The translations under genes were made by a program, and so were the position numbers. A stretch of 64,000 nt of DNA from positions 67,001-131,000 of the forward strand of contig MPNJ01000002.1 in assembly GCA_002238965.1 (NCBI GenBank), in the 5' to 3' direction. The DNA is from Nitrospinae bacterium bin107. GTDB lineage: Bacteria; UBA8248. The notes beneath the pieces were generated by a model, which saw nothing but the letters and a program-made list of their open reading frames with translations, did not search any database and had not been told where the DNA came from. This document shows, one piece after another, positions 35,108 through 44,993 of this stretch. Position 1 is the first letter of the stretch. Every line of letters begins with the position of its first letter.

Positions 35108-35770
35108 TCATTCCACTTCCCGGGAGGAAACCTGGTGGCAGTCCACGATGCCGCCATCGCCGAGTTTCACGCACGTCAGAAAACCGCCGGCTACGGCGCG
35201 CGTGTCGATGCCCAGATATAAGGGAAGTTCGTTTTTTATCTCCAATCCCGGTGTGTGCCCGAAGATGACAGGCTTGCCGAAATCATATCCCGCATGGAAA
35301 AATTCCTCGCGTATCCAGACCAAATCCATCGGGTCCTGCCGGTCGATGGGAACGCCCGGCCTCAGGCCCGCATGTACGAAGATGAAACCGCGGCTCGTAT
35401 GAATCCACTCGAGGGCATTGAAGAATTTCAGATGCTCAGGCGGCACCAGAACGTCGCCTCCCTCATCACGGTAGTTTTCCAGCGTCGCGCCGCCGCCGTT
35501 CATGAGGTAGACGCCCGGATGATAACTCCCGCCGCCTGAGAGATAATCCAGTAGCATGTCCTCATGGTTGCCCCGCAGGAAAACAGCTTTGGGGTATTCG
35601 CGCTTGAAGCGGATCAGCAAATCGACCACGGCCTTCGAATCCCGCCCCCTGTCGATGTAATCTCCGAGAAAGACGATCTCGTCCTCCTCCTGGAAGGGCA
35701 CGCGCTCCACCAGGGCTTCGAGCATGTGAATCTGGCCGTGGATGTCGCCGACCGCGTAGAGATTGGACAT
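35108..35770 (-). CDS. Calcineurin-like metallophosphatase (PPP family)
   Basis: The 220-residue protein has all PPP signatures: YAVGDIHGQIHMLEAL at residue 5, FLGDYIDRGRDSKAV near 34, VFLRGNHEDMLL near 65, and late histidines in FVHAGLRPGV and IFGHTPGLEI. It is a two-metal serine/threonine or nucleotide phosphatase; the short size fits bacterial PrpA/ApaH-like enzymes. It lies between polA and rnr with gaps of 18 and 12 bp, so the three form one operon. Substrate cannot be told. Confidence 0.88.
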   Translation of the reverse strand: MSNLYAVGDIHGQIHMLEALVERVPFQEEDEIVFLGDYIDRGRDSKAVVDLLIRFKREYPKAVFLRGNHEDMLLDYLSGGGSYHPGVYLMNGGGATLENYRDEGGDVLVPPEHLKFFNALEWIHTSRGFIFVHAGLRPGVPIDRQDPMDLVWIREEFFHAGYDFGKPVIFGHTPGLEIKNELPLYLGIDTRAVAGGFLTCVKLGDGGIVDCHQVSSREVE

Positions 35771-35788
35771 GGGGAACGTGCGCCTCCG

Positions 35789-38521
35789 CTACTTCAACTC
35801 GCCCCAGTTATCCCCCGTGCTCACGTCCACATCGAGCGGAACGTGTAAGGGCATTGCGCCGCGCATCTCCTCTGTGACGAGGGCGGAGACGCTTTCAATT
35901 TCTGCGGGCGGTATCTCGAACAGAAGCTCATCGTGCACCTGCACGAGCATGCGCGCCTTCCTCTCCTCTCTCTTCAGGCGATCGGCAATCGCAATCATCG
36001 CGATCTTGATGATGTCGGCGGCGCTGCCCTGGATCACCGAGTTCACAGCCGTCCGCTCGGCGGCGTTTTTCGCGTTGCGGTTCCGGCTGTTCAGATCCGG
36101 CAGGTACCTGCGCCGCCCCATGATGGTGGAGACGTAGCCGCGCGTCCTGCCGCTCTCGATGGTCTCATCCACGAAGGCGGGCACGGCGGCGAATCGCTCG
36201 AAATAGGTGTCGATGAACGAGCGGGCTTCTGACTGCGGGATGCCGATGGTCTGGGAGAGGCCGAAGGGCCCCTGCCCGTAGATGATACCGAAATTCACCG
36301 CCTTGGCGACGCGGCGCATCTCGGAGTCCACTCCGTCGAGGGCCACGCCGTAGACGGCCGAGGCGGTCGTGGCGTGAATGTCCTCCCCCTTGCCGAAGGC
36401 GTCGACGAGGGCCGGGTCGTTCGTGAAATGCGCCAGGACCCTCAGTTCGATCTGGCTGTAATCCGCGGATAAGAGTTTCCATCCCTCCTCGGGCAGGAAG
36501 GCCCGGCGAATCTGGCGGCCCAGATCCGTGCGGATGGGTATGTTCTGCAGATTGGGGTCGGAACCGCTCAGGCGGCCCGTGGCGGCGACCGTCTGGTTGA
36601 AGCGCGCGTGGATGCGGCCCGTCCGTGGGTTCACCAGTTCGGGCAGGGTATCCACGTAGGTGCTCTTGAGCTTGGAGAGCTGTCTGAAACTCAGGATTTC
36701 CTGGGGAAGGGGGTGCTGAGGCGCCAGCCGCTCCAGCGTGTCGATGTCGGTGGAAGGCCCTGTTTTCGTTTTCTTGATCACCGGCAGGTTCAGCTTTTCG
36801 AACAGGATGACGCGCAGCTGCTGGGTGGAGTTGATGTTGAACTCCTGGCCCGCCAACCCGTGGATTTCGCTTGTCATCTGCTCGAGGCGCGCCTCGAGCT
36901 CCTTGCCCATGTTCCTCAGAAACTCCCGATCCAGCCGGATGCCATCGCGCTCCATGTCGAGCAGCACGCGCAGGAGCGGGACTTCGAGTTCCTCGAACAG
37001 GCTCACCAGCCCGTCGCTTTCGAGCTGCGGAGCCATCTCCACAGCCAGGCGATATGTAATATCCGCATCCTGGCAGGCGTAGGGGGCAGCCGTCTCGACC
37101 GGCACGTGGGAGAAGGGAATCTGCTTCGCCCCCTTGCCGCACAGATCGGCATATTTGATGGTCGTCACCCCGAAGTACTCCTGCGCCAGATGGTCCATCC
37201 CGTGGCTCCTGCGGCTCGAGAGCAGGAGGTAGGAGGCGAGCATTGTGTCGAACACGGGGCCGCAAACCTCGCGGCCGGCCTCTTTGAGCACCGCGATGTC
37301 GTATTTGATGTTCTGGCCGATTTTCTCGATTTGAGTCGATTCAAGCAGCGGCGAGACTTCACGGAGCACGTCTTCGAGCGCAAGCTGGGGGCCCGAATCC
37401 ATCGTCTCATGCCCTACCGGGACGTAGAACGCGCGGCCCGGGGCGGCGGAAAAACTGAAACCCACGATGCGCGCCTTCATGGGATCGAGCGATGTGGTCT
37501 CCAGATCGAACGCGAAGCGCCCCGCGTTTTCGAGTTCTGCGATCATCGACCGCAGATCTTCCTGCGTTCTGATGACGTGATAATCGCGCTCCTCCTCTAC
37601 GGCTGGAGCAGCCGCCTCTTCGGTCGCAGCTTCCTCGGCCTCTGTTGCGCTGTATCCGGGGAGTTGTTCGATGATGTTCTTGAATTCGAGCTCCTCGGCG
37701 AAGAGTTTCCGGCCCGCCTCGATGTCGGCGTCGCCCAGACGACAAGATTCCAGGTCCCCTTCGAGCGCCAGGTCGCGCTTGATGGTGCAAAGCTGCCGCG
37801 AGAGCTTCGCCATCTCGACGTTTTCCTCGATGTTCTCGCGTTGCTTGGGGCGTTTTATCTGATCAGTAGATGCGAGCACCTGGTCGAGTCCGCCGAACTG
37901 CTGGATCAGGGCGACGGCTGTTTTCTCCCCGATGCCGGGCACGCCCGGAATGTTGTCCGCCGTATCTCCCATGAGCGCCTGGATATCCACGAATTTTTCG
38001 GGCGGCACGCCCCATTTCGCTTCGATCTCGGCAGGCCCCATCTCTTCGTCCTTCATCGGGTCCCAGATGCGCACGTTTTCAGTGACCAGCTGGGCGAAGT
38101 CCTTATCCGCCGTCACCAGGACGACCTCGAAGTCCTCCGCTTCGGCGCGCGCGGCCAGCGTGCCGATGATGTCGTCGGCTTCGGCACCCACCTGTACGAG
38201 AAGCGGGATCCGCAGCACCTCGACCACGCGGTGCATGTAAGGGATCTGCTCGACCAGGTCTTCCGGCGCGGCGTCGCGGTTTCCCTTGTAGGCGGGGTAA
38301 ATCTCGTGGCGGAAGGTGGGCTCGGGGCGATCGAAGGCGATGGCCACGTACTCGGGTCCTCGCTCCCGGATGACTTTCAGGAGCATTCTGGCGAACGCCA
38401 GCGTACCGCCTGTGGGCACGCCCTTCGAGTTCGAAAGACGCTGGCGCATCGTTCCGTAATAGGCCCGGAACATGTAGCCCGAGCCGTCAATCAGAAAGAT
38501 TCGTTTTTTATCTTCCGTCAT
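35789..38521 (-). CDS. polA: DNA polymerase I
   Basis: The 910-residue enzyme has three domains: a 5'-3' exonuclease (FLIDGSGYMFRAYYGTMR at the start; GDTADNIPGVPGIGEKTA near 186), a 3'-5' exonuclease with intact acidic residues (FDLETTSLD near 339, GQNIKYDIAVL, YACQDADITYRL), and a family A polymerase with motif A LLSADYSQIELRVLAH near 685, motif B KAVNFGIIYGQGPFG near 743 and motif C QVHDELLFEIP near 863. The proofreading domain is therefore probably active, unlike in many polA homologues. It is the first gene of the polA-phosphatase-rnr operon. Confidence 0.97.
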   Translation of the reverse strand: MTEDKKRIFLIDGSGYMFRAYYGTMRQRLSNSKGVPTGGTLAFARMLLKVIRERGPEYVAIAFDRPEPTFRHEIYPAYKGNRDAAPEDLVEQIPYMHRVVEVLRIPLLVQVGAEADDIIGTLAARAEAEDFEVVLVTADKDFAQLVTENVRIWDPMKDEEMGPAEIEAKWGVPPEKFVDIQALMGDTADNIPGVPGIGEKTAVALIQQFGGLDQVLASTDQIKRPKQRENIEENVEMAKLSRQLCTIKRDLALEGDLESCRLGDADIEAGRKLFAEELEFKNIIEQLPGYSATEAEEAATEEAAAPAVEEERDYHVIRTQEDLRSMIAELENAGRFAFDLETTSLDPMKARIVGFSFSAAPGRAFYVPVGHETMDSGPQLALEDVLREVSPLLESTQIEKIGQNIKYDIAVLKEAGREVCGPVFDTMLASYLLLSSRRSHGMDHLAQEYFGVTTIKYADLCGKGAKQIPFSHVPVETAAPYACQDADITYRLAVEMAPQLESDGLVSLFEELEVPLLRVLLDMERDGIRLDREFLRNMGKELEARLEQMTSEIHGLAGQEFNINSTQQLRVILFEKLNLPVIKKTKTGPSTDIDTLERLAPQHPLPQEILSFRQLSKLKSTYVDTLPELVNPRTGRIHARFNQTVAATGRLSGSDPNLQNIPIRTDLGRQIRRAFLPEEGWKLLSADYSQIELRVLAHFTNDPALVDAFGKGEDIHATTASAVYGVALDGVDSEMRRVAKAVNFGIIYGQGPFGLSQTIGIPQSEARSFIDTYFERFAAVPAFVDETIESGRTRGYVSTIMGRRRYLPDLNSRNRNAKNAAERTAVNSVIQGSAADIIKIAMIAIADRLKREERKARMLVQVHDELLFEIPPAEIESVSALVTEEMRGAMPLHVPLDVDVSTGDNWGELK

Positions 38522-38758
38522 GTCTCAACGCGTGATAGAGGAAAGGGGGCGGTTCGGCCCCAAGTTTGCACGGAAGCGCTTTTCCCGCAACCCGCAGCGG
38601 GGAACCCCTGCTCGCCTCGCCGCAGGGGTCTCTGCGGGCGGCCATCCGGTCGCGGGTGAAGCTCGATGAGTGCGGACACCCGCAAGTTTCAGAGGTGGAG
38701 GAGTGCCGATAATTACAAGGCGCAATGGTTCCCGGAAGTAAAACAGCCGTTTCGCCGG

Positions 38759-39784
38759 TTATCCGATGACCTCGTCCCCTGTAATGGCCGCCTCGCCATA
38801 AACTTCGGGGTTGAAGACATCATACGGCCGTTTTCCGGCGATGAAGCGCTCGATATTCATCACAGTACGCAAGGCCATCTCCTCGCGCGTCTCGCGGCCC
38901 GCGCTCCCCATGTGCGGGGTAAGAACGACGTTGGGCAGATCTTTAAGCCCCGCTATCGGCCCCGGGTTGGGCTCGGGTACCTCGGTCTGATAGACGTCCA
39001 GCCCGGCGCCCCGGATTCGCTTTTCTCTCAGGGCTTTCTCCAGGGCCGCCTCGTCCAGAACGAGTCCGCGCGAAGTGTTGATCAGAATAGCGCTCGGCTT
39101 CATGAGAGAGATAAGGTGTTCATTGATGAGACCCACCGTGTCTTTGGTGAGCGCCGGGGTCAATGCGATGAAATCCGCCTCTCTGAACAAATCGTCCAGG
39201 GTGCGGAATTCGGCGGAATCCAGAACGAACTCCTCCGCCGGGCTCAGGGGGGTGCGCTTGTTGTAGGTAATGCGCATATCGCATGCGGCGGCTTTGCGCG
39301 CCAACAGTTGCCCGATCCGGCCCATCCCGACGATTCCGAGCGTCTTGCCGAAGAGGCGCGTACCCATGAAAGCCATCGACTGATTCTGCCGCCAGCGGTC
39401 CTCCCGGAGGAACGTATCCGCCTCCGGCAATCGCCACGCCGTCGCCATCAAAAGAGCAAAAGTGAATTCCGCGGTTGTTTTCTGGGTCATGCTTTTTTGC
39501 CCCGAGACCGGAATGTTGCGCCGCGTCGCCGCTGCAAAATCGATGAACTTCGCCGACCCGTGCATGACGGAGACGAACTGCAACTCTTTCGCCGCCTCGA
39601 ACACCCGCTCGTCGAAGGGGATCTCCCCGATACCGAACAGTATGTGTTTGTCGCGCACGGCTTCCAGCAGTTCTGATTCCGGGATCATTCGGTCGACATG
39701 TGGATATGTGGTCACCTCGCCCAGTGTATCGAGCTTGGCGGCAGCGGCCTCCGGAATCGGTTGGGGCACAAAAATTCTAGTCAT
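38759..39784 (-). CDS. D-isomer-specific 2-hydroxyacid dehydrogenase
   Basis: The 341-residue protein has the NAD-binding GMGRIGQLLARKAAACDM motif near residue 158 and the catalytic triad: arginine in LINTSRGLVLDEAAL near 240, glutamate in VYQTEVPEPNPG near 272 and histidine in LTPHMGSAGRETREEM near 294. The family reduces 2-keto acids (glyoxylate, hydroxypyruvate, phosphohydroxypyruvate). No ACT or other regulatory domain is present. AAAGGAAAATC precedes the ATG. It stands alone between polA and arsM. Confidence 0.9.
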   Translation of the reverse strand: MTRIFVPQPIPEAAAAKLDTLGEVTTYPHVDRMIPESELLEAVRDKHILFGIGEIPFDERVFEAAKELQFVSVMHGSAKFIDFAAATRRNIPVSGQKSMTQKTTAEFTFALLMATAWRLPEADTFLREDRWRQNQSMAFMGTRLFGKTLGIVGMGRIGQLLARKAAACDMRITYNKRTPLSPAEEFVLDSAEFRTLDDLFREADFIALTPALTKDTVGLINEHLISLMKPSAILINTSRGLVLDEAALEKALREKRIRGAGLDVYQTEVPEPNPGPIAGLKDLPNVVLTPHMGSAGRETREEMALRTVMNIERFIAGKRPYDVFNPEVYGEAAITGDEVIG

Positions 39785-40314
39785 GATTTTCCTTTCAATG
39801 ATTGGGTTACCGAAAAAAACGGAATTACAGGAATCAAATCGGCCATATCTGCATGCGCGCCAGCCGTCCTTAATTCTGACCTGGTCGGCCGCTCCCGACT
39901 AATTGGTTTCGAGGCAGAAGAGTATGAAGGGCGGTTTGCTCATTCCCGAGAACTGCCTAAGCACGGCTCCGACTGCACCGCCGGATGTCGTAGACACGAT
40001 CTCCTAGAGCCCGCCGACGATGACCAGGCCGCCATCCACCCGCGCGCGCTCATACCAGAACTCAACGAAGACGGTATGGATGGATACAATGTACACGTTA
40101 TCCGCCCGGCTCGCGAACCGCCCTGCTCCGAGCGGGGAGGAATGACTACCTGCACCGTATTTAGCGGCATCGGGCATACTTGGAAGTGTGGCGCGATTCC
40201 CTCGCCATCAGAAAGAATTCCCCCTTCCCCTCTCCCCCGCGTCCTTGCTATCCTACTCAAGTTCGGGGCGTCTATTCGCGAAGCCCGAATGCTACCGACG
40301 AGGAGGTTCCATCC
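39785..40314. other. Divergent intergenic region without recognisable gene
   Basis: This is the longest gap (530 bp). It separates the dehydrogenase gene and arsM. Several frames are open by chance, but none has a good start or a pattern I recognise, and no ArsR gene is present. A strong ribosome-binding site (GAGGAGGTTCCATCC) sits at the right end. A decayed gene cannot be excluded. Confidence 0.4.
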
Positions 40315-41091
40315 ATGTCCGCTGGATGCTGCGACGATTCAGGTGAAATCAAAAACGCGGTTCGCGAGCTTTATGCGAAGGTCGCCGCGGGCGAGGTTTC
40401 CTGCTGCGGGGACTCAGACGCCGAGATGCCTATGGGCGCCGATAACGTCCAAAGCATCGGCTATGCGAAAGATGCCTTGGAGGAGCTTCCTCGTGACGTT
40501 CTGAGCGCCAACGCGGGATGCGGGAATCCCATTGCGGACGCTCATCCCAAGCCGGGCGAGACGGTGCTGGACTTAGGCTCGGGCGCGGGGCTGGACTGTT
40601 TTCTTGCCGCGAAGGAGGTGGGGCCGCGCGGAAGCGTGGTCGGCCTCGACATGACGGACGCCATGCTGGAAAAAGCGGAGAAAAACAGACAAAGGCTGGG
40701 CGCTCAAAACGTCTCGTTCAGAAAGGGCGAGATGGAAGACATGCCGATTGAAGACGCCTCGGTCGACATCGTCATCAGCAACTGCGTCATCAATCTCTCG
40801 CCGGACAAGGCGGCCGTATACCGTGAATCTTTCCGCGTGCTGCGTCCGGGCGGACGCTTCGTGGTGTCGGACGTCATACGGTCGGGCGAAGCGTCGGGAG
40901 ACGAAACCACCGAGTCATCCGCAGAAACCTCCATCGAGGATTGGTGCGCGTGCATCGCGGGCGCAATCAGCGAGCATGCTTATACTGCCGGGCTGCGCGA
41001 GGCTGGATTCGCCAACGTGGAAATCATTGGGCGTAAACCCTACGTCACGCCTGAACTCGCGAGCGCGACCATCCGGGCCATCAAGCCCTGA
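40315..41091 (+). CDS. arsM: Arsenite S-adenosylmethionine methyltransferase
   Basis: The ATG at 40315 follows GAGGAGGTTCCATCC and gives 258 residues. The SAM site is [20 protein letters not shown] near 78, with [15 protein letters not shown] after it. Arsenic-binding cysteines are recognisable in [12 protein letters not shown] near 155 and [11 protein letters not shown] near 214, plus AGCGNP near 64; this set is typical of ArsM. It converts arsenite to methylated arsenicals. No arsR, arsB or acr3 gene is adjacent, so it may be constitutive or regulated from elsewhere. Confidence 0.9.
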   Translation: MSAGCCDDSGEIKNAVRELYAKVAAGEVSCCGDSDAEMPMGADNVQSIGYAKDALEELPRDVLSANAGCGNPIADAHPKPGETVLDLGSGAGLDCFLAAKEVGPRGSVVGLDMTDAMLEKAEKNRQRLGAQNVSFRKGEMEDMPIEDASVDIVISNCVINLSPDKAAVYRESFRVLRPGGRFVVSDVIRSGEASGDETTESSAETSIEDWCACIAGAISEHAYTAGLREAGFANVEIIGRKPYVTPELASATIRAIKP

Positions 41092-41223
41092 CTTATCTAC
41101 CTCCAGCCGAAGCAAAAAAATTGTGAATCCACAACCGGGCGGGAAGACGCCTTATCATTGACACCCCTCGTTCGCGGGTGCTAACAATCCGGTTCGGCTT
41201 TTCCCATCATGGAGACGATAAGA

Positions 41224-42207
41224 ATGCACATCGACGCTCATTGCCACATATATCCCGATGAATACTTTGAAATCCTGGAAAAAGAAGGCCCGCGCTACGG
41301 AGTGAAGCTCACCACGAACGCGGAAGGCAAGCGCATCGTGGACATCAAGGGGATGATGCACCCGCCCATCGAGCCTTTCACCAACGTGGACTTAAGGCTC
41401 AAGACCATGGACGAGATGAGCCTGGACATGAACATCCTCTCCTTCTCATCGAACCCGGGCTGCTACTGGGCGGACGACGGACTGGCTGATGAACTCTGCA
41501 AGGCGGCGAACGACGCCTACGCCGGCATCATCGAGAAACACCCCACCAAATTCCACGGACTTGCCTCCCTGCCCGCGCAGAACGTTGACCTCTCGGTGAA
41601 GGAGTTGGAGCGCTCCGTGAACAAGCTGGGGCTCAAAGGCGGGTTTTTGAGCACGAACGTGAACGGACGGTACCTCGATGATGAGAGTTTCTATCCCATC
41701 TACGAGGCTGCTGCGGGCATGGACGTGCCTATCATCGTCCATCCGGCCAATCCGGCGGGCGCGGCGCAGATGAAGGATTACCACCTGTTCAACCTCGTCG
41801 GCTTCCCCACGGAGAGTGCGAACAGCATCGGACGCCTCATCTTCTCCGGCATTTTCGAGAGGCTGCCGAACCTGACCTTCATCTTCCTGCACGGCGGGGG
41901 AACCGTACCCTATCTGGTCGGCCGCTTCGCACACGGCTGGAAGGTGCGGCCCGAGTGCAAGAACATATCTCGCGCGCCCATCGAGTACCTCCGCTCGAAC
42001 TTCTACCTGGACATGCTGGTCTTCCATCCTCCCGTCGTGCGCTTCCTGGTGGACGTCATGGGAGGAGACCGGGTCGTGCTGGGCACGGACCTGCCCTACG
42101 ACATGACGGACACCGATGCGGTCGAAACGCTCCGGCAGTCGGGGCTGAGCCAGGAAGAATACGAGAACGTCTCGCACAAGAACATTCAGCGCTTGTTGAA
42201 CCTCTAG
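41224..42207 (+). CDS. Amidohydrolase family 2 (ACMSD-like) metal-dependent hydrolase or decarboxylase
   Basis: I choose ATG 41224 because GGAGACGATAAG lies at the right spacing; an ATG at 41209 lacks one. The 327-residue TIM-barrel starts MHIDAHCHIYPDEYFE, with the HxH metal motif, and continues with VHPANPAGAAQM near 170, LHGGGTVPYLVGRFAHGW near 222 and the aspartate of LGTDLPYDMTD near 283. This layout is that of aminocarboxymuconate-semialdehyde decarboxylase and related non-oxidative decarboxylases. It is 6-18 bases from the TauE-like gene, so the two are likely cotranscribed. Confidence 0.85.
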   Translation: MHIDAHCHIYPDEYFEILEKEGPRYGVKLTTNAEGKRIVDIKGMMHPPIEPFTNVDLRLKTMDEMSLDMNILSFSSNPGCYWADDGLADELCKAANDAYAGIIEKHPTKFHGLASLPAQNVDLSVKELERSVNKLGLKGGFLSTNVNGRYLDDESFYPIYEAAAGMDVPIIVHPANPAGAAQMKDYHLFNLVGFPTESANSIGRLIFSGIFERLPNLTFIFLHGGGTVPYLVGRFAHGWKVRPECKNISRAPIEYLRSNFYLDMLVFHPPVVRFLVDVMGGDRVVLGTDLPYDMTDTDAVETLRQSGLSQEEYENVSHKNIQRLLNL

Positions 42208-42225
42208 CCGGATTTGCTAGAACTG

Positions 42226-42969
42226 ATGTGGCCAACCTGGGATATCACGCTTCTTGTTTTCGCCGCGGCCTTCCTGGAGGGAGCCGCAGGAATCGATTTC
42301 GGCCTCGTGGCGACGCCTGCGCTGGGAGCCCTCGTCGGCGTGCGCGATTCCGTGCTCACTCTCTCGCTGCCCAACTTGATCCTGGTGGCGATTCGCGCGA
42401 TCGGCGGCGGCGTTCCCACCCCCTCGCTCAAACGTCTCATGCCTTACCTTGGCGCGGGTGCGGCGGGCGCCGCCGTGGGTGTGCTGACCCTGATCTCCAG
42501 TCCGCCCACGTTCCTCAAGTGGTCGGTGGGCGTCCTCGTCCTTTTGTTCGCCATCTACAGCATCTCGCGCCAGAGAGTCCAACTCGACATGCGCGACGAG
42601 ACTTTCTTCACCTATCTGGCCGGGTTCTTCGCGGGCGGCCTGAGCGGCTTTTCTTACGCGGGCAACCCCATAAGCATCATGTATCTCGACAGCACGGGCG
42701 CAGGCCGCGCCCGGATGATGCGGCTCACCTATACGAGCGCGCTGGTGTTCGCGAGCGTTCAGATTGCCATCCTGAGCGGCTCGGGCGCACTGGGGGCCTT
42801 CGAGTCAGCGCGCTCCGCCGTATCTATTCTGCCCGCCGTCGCCGGATTCCTGATGGGAAGACTGATCCGCGGAAGCATCCCGCCCGCTTTGGGCTACGCG
42901 AGCGGCCTGGGGCTGATGATTGCCGCAGCGCTCGCTCTTTTGATTTTCGGGCCTTCGGGGTGGAAGTGA
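42226..42969 (+). CDS. TauE/SafE-family membrane transporter
   Basis: From ATG 42226 the 247-residue protein (MWPTWDITLLVFAAAFLEGA) has about seven or eight hydrophobic helices arranged as two repeats, typical of TauE/SafE (anion permease, sulfite or sulfonate exporter). Recognisable parts are GAAGIDFGLVATPALGALVG near residue 18 and the second repeat FFAGGLSGFSYAGNPISIMY near 135. A TTG at 42214 could add four residues. It may export or import an organic anion linked to the hydrolase upstream. Confidence 0.8.
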   Translation: MWPTWDITLLVFAAAFLEGAAGIDFGLVATPALGALVGVRDSVLTLSLPNLILVAIRAIGGGVPTPSLKRLMPYLGAGAAGAAVGVLTLISSPPTFLKWSVGVLVLLFAIYSISRQRVQLDMRDETFFTYLAGFFAGGLSGFSYAGNPISIMYLDSTGAGRARMMRLTYTSALVFASVQIAILSGSGALGAFESARSAVSILPAVAGFLMGRLIRGSIPPALGYASGLGLMIAAALALLIFGPSGWK

Positions 42970-43008
42970 GGATGGCGTAAATACGGCCCTGGAAAGGCTC
43001 GGATACGT

Positions 43009-43971
43009 CTATACCACGCCGGCGCGCAGTACATGATGGAGGTGCAGCACGCCCGCCAGAAGCTTATCCGCACCGGCGGTGACTGCCAGGGATGTTATGG
43101 CGCCCGCCTCCATCAATTGAACCGCCGCGGCGGCCATTTCATCCTGATCAATCGTCGTTGGATCGATCGTCATCAAATCGCCGGCTGTAAGCTCGGGCAA
43201 ATCCTCGGTTTTCTCCAGCGCGCGCCTCAAGTCCCCGTCCGTGATGACGCCGCGCAATTCCTGATCCATGCCCATCACGCACGTCATCCCCAGCCTCCTG
43301 GCGCTCATCTCGCGCACGACCCGGTCCAGAGAAGCCGCTTCTTCCACCTGCGGAACGTCATCGCCCGTGACCATCAGTTCTTTCACGCGAATGAGTTTCT
43401 TTCCCAAAGCCCCGCCGGGATGAAAACGCGCAAAATCCTCGGGCTGAAACCCTCTCGCCTCCAGCACGGCCATCGCCAGCGCATCGCCCATCGCCAGGGC
43501 GGCGGTGCTGCTCGCCGTGGGCGCAAGCTGAATCGGGCAGGCTTCTTCTTTCACGTGAATGTTCAGAACGGCCTGCGCGGCGCGCCAGAGGGTGGAATTC
43601 CCGGTTCCGGTGATGGCGATGAGCGGCGTGCCCAGACGGGCGAAGACCGGCAGGATGCGCACCACCTCGTCCGTCTCGCCGCTGTAGGAGAGCGCGACGA
43701 TGACGTCGTCTTTCGTCACCATACCCAAATCACCGTGAACGCCCTCTGCGGGATGGAGAAAATAAGAAGGCGTGCCTGTACTCGCAAGGGTGGCGGAAAT
43801 CTTCTGACCGATCAGCCCGCTCTTTCCCATGCCGGTGACCGCGACCTTGCCCCTGCACCCCAGAACGATTTCGACCGCCTGGATGAACCCCCCGTCCAGC
43901 CGCTCGATGAGCCCTGCGAGCGCCTCGGCTTCGATCCGAAGCGTCCGCGCGCCCCGCTCTACGGGATTCAT
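43009..43971 (-). CDS. kdsD: Arabinose-5-phosphate isomerase (KpsF/GutQ/KdsD family)
   Basis: The 320-residue protein has an N-terminal SIS sugar-isomerase domain (VAVTGMGKSGLIGQKISATL near residue 44; FLHPAEGVHGDLGMV near 72; ALSYSGETDEVVRI) and two C-terminal CBS domains (LMVTGDDVPQVEEAASLDRV and LMTIDPTTIDQDEMAAAAVQ). It converts ribulose-5-phosphate to arabinose-5-phosphate for Kdo, an outer-membrane lipopolysaccharide sugar, which supports a Gram-negative host. No other kds gene is adjacent. The ribosome-binding site is weak. Confidence 0.92.
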   Translation of the reverse strand: MNPVERGARTLRIEAEALAGLIERLDGGFIQAVEIVLGCRGKVAVTGMGKSGLIGQKISATLASTGTPSYFLHPAEGVHGDLGMVTKDDVIVALSYSGETDEVVRILPVFARLGTPLIAITGTGNSTLWRAAQAVLNIHVKEEACPIQLAPTASSTAALAMGDALAMAVLEARGFQPEDFARFHPGGALGKKLIRVKELMVTGDDVPQVEEAASLDRVVREMSARRLGMTCVMGMDQELRGVITDGDLRRALEKTEDLPELTAGDLMTIDPTTIDQDEMAAAAVQLMEAGAITSLAVTAGADKLLAGVLHLHHVLRAGVV

Positions 43972-44212
43972 CGAAGTTGCTGTTTTTCGAGAACTCAGAA
44001 TCCTTCCTCCCCGGAAACGTCTGGCGGAAAAATATCACCCCATCAACGAGGTGTCCATGCGGGGCGTTTCGAGGCCGGACCCGGCAGGCCCAAGTCTTTA
44101 CTCCCACCGCCCCTCATGCTAGAAATTATAGTCAGAATGCCTCATGAGGACGAATGCCCTTCGGATGGAGAGGGATAGAACCCATCGCAGGAGAATCGCA
44201 GGAGTACCCGTC

Positions 44213-44962
44213 ATGTCCGGTCATTCCAAATGGAGCACCATCAAGCGGAAAAAAGGCGCACTCGACGCCAAGCGCGGCAAGATTTTCACCAAACTCATCA
44301 AGGAAATCACCATCGCGGCCCGGATCGGCGGGGGAGACCCCGACGGCAATCCCCGGCTGCGCACGGCGATACAGACGGCGAAAGGGGCCAACATGCCTCA
44401 GGACAACATCGCACGCGCCATCGCCAAGGGAACGGGCGACCTCGAAGGCGTGAGTTATGAGGAATGCGCCTATGAGGGCTACGGCCCCAACGGGGTGGCG
44501 ATTCTCATCGCGGTGCTCACCGACAACCGCAACCGCACGGGCGCGGAAATCCGCCACATCCTGACGAAGAACAACGGCACCATGGCCGAGCCGAACGCCG
44601 TGGCATGGAACTTCGAGAAAAAGGGACTGTTCCTCGTCCCCCAGGAGAGCGTGGATGAAGAAACGCTCATGGAGCTCGTGCTCGAAGCGGGGGCGGAGGA
44701 CTTCGAATCCACCGACGATTTGTTCGAGATCCATGCCTCGCCCGATGCGTTCGAGTCCGTGCGCGAGGCGCTCGACAGTAGCGAGATACCGACGGAATCG
44801 GCCGAACTCGCCATGCTGCCCAAATCGACGGTGAAACTCGAAGGCAAGGAAGCAGAACAGATGCTTCGTCTCATGGAAGCGCTCGAGGACAACGACGACG
44901 TGCAGAACGTCTACGCGAACTTCGACATTTCCGAAGAACAGATGGCGGAAGCATCCGCATAA
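44213..44962 (+). CDS. yebC: YebC/PmpR-family DNA-binding or translation factor
   Basis: ATG 44213 ([20 protein letters not shown]) is the family start and is preceded by AGGAGTACCCGTC; the frame is open further upstream but that part does not match. The 249-residue protein has the usual blocks [20 protein letters not shown] near 29, [11 protein letters not shown] near 60 and [13 protein letters not shown] near 89. YebC proteins were described as transcription regulators and more recently as ribosome-associated factors helping translation of proline-rich stretches. It commonly precedes ruvC, as here with 31 bp between. Confidence 0.96.
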   Translation: MSGHSKWSTIKRKKGALDAKRGKIFTKLIKEITIAARIGGGDPDGNPRLRTAIQTAKGANMPQDNIARAIAKGTGDLEGVSYEECAYEGYGPNGVAILIAVLTDNRNRTGAEIRHILTKNNGTMAEPNAVAWNFEKKGLFLVPQESVDEETLMELVLEAGAEDFESTDDLFEIHASPDAFESVREALDSSEIPTESAELAMLPKSTVKLEGKEAEQMLRLMEALEDNDDVQNVYANFDISEEQMAEASA

Positions 44963-44968
44963 ACGCAC

Positions 44969-44993
44969 AACCCACCGCCCGTGGGGTTTTCTT
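44969..44993 (+). terminator. Possible terminator or attenuator before ruvC
   Basis: CCCAC, loop CGCCC, GTGGG is followed by GTTTTCTTTT, which runs directly into the TTG start of ruvC. The five-base-pair stem is short but GC-rich and the U-run is good. It could reduce read-through from yebC into ruvCAB, or mask the ruvC start, which has no visible ribosome-binding site. Confidence 0.4.

Noticed and set aside
36608-38659. 683-codon open frame antisense to polA
   Set aside because: It is fully antisense to the well-supported DNA polymerase I gene, has no family pattern, and open antisense frames are common in GC-rich genomes.
39698-40504. Plus-strand frame across the gap upstream of arsM
   Set aside because: It overlaps the starts of two well-supported genes, lacks a ribosome-binding site and has no family pattern.
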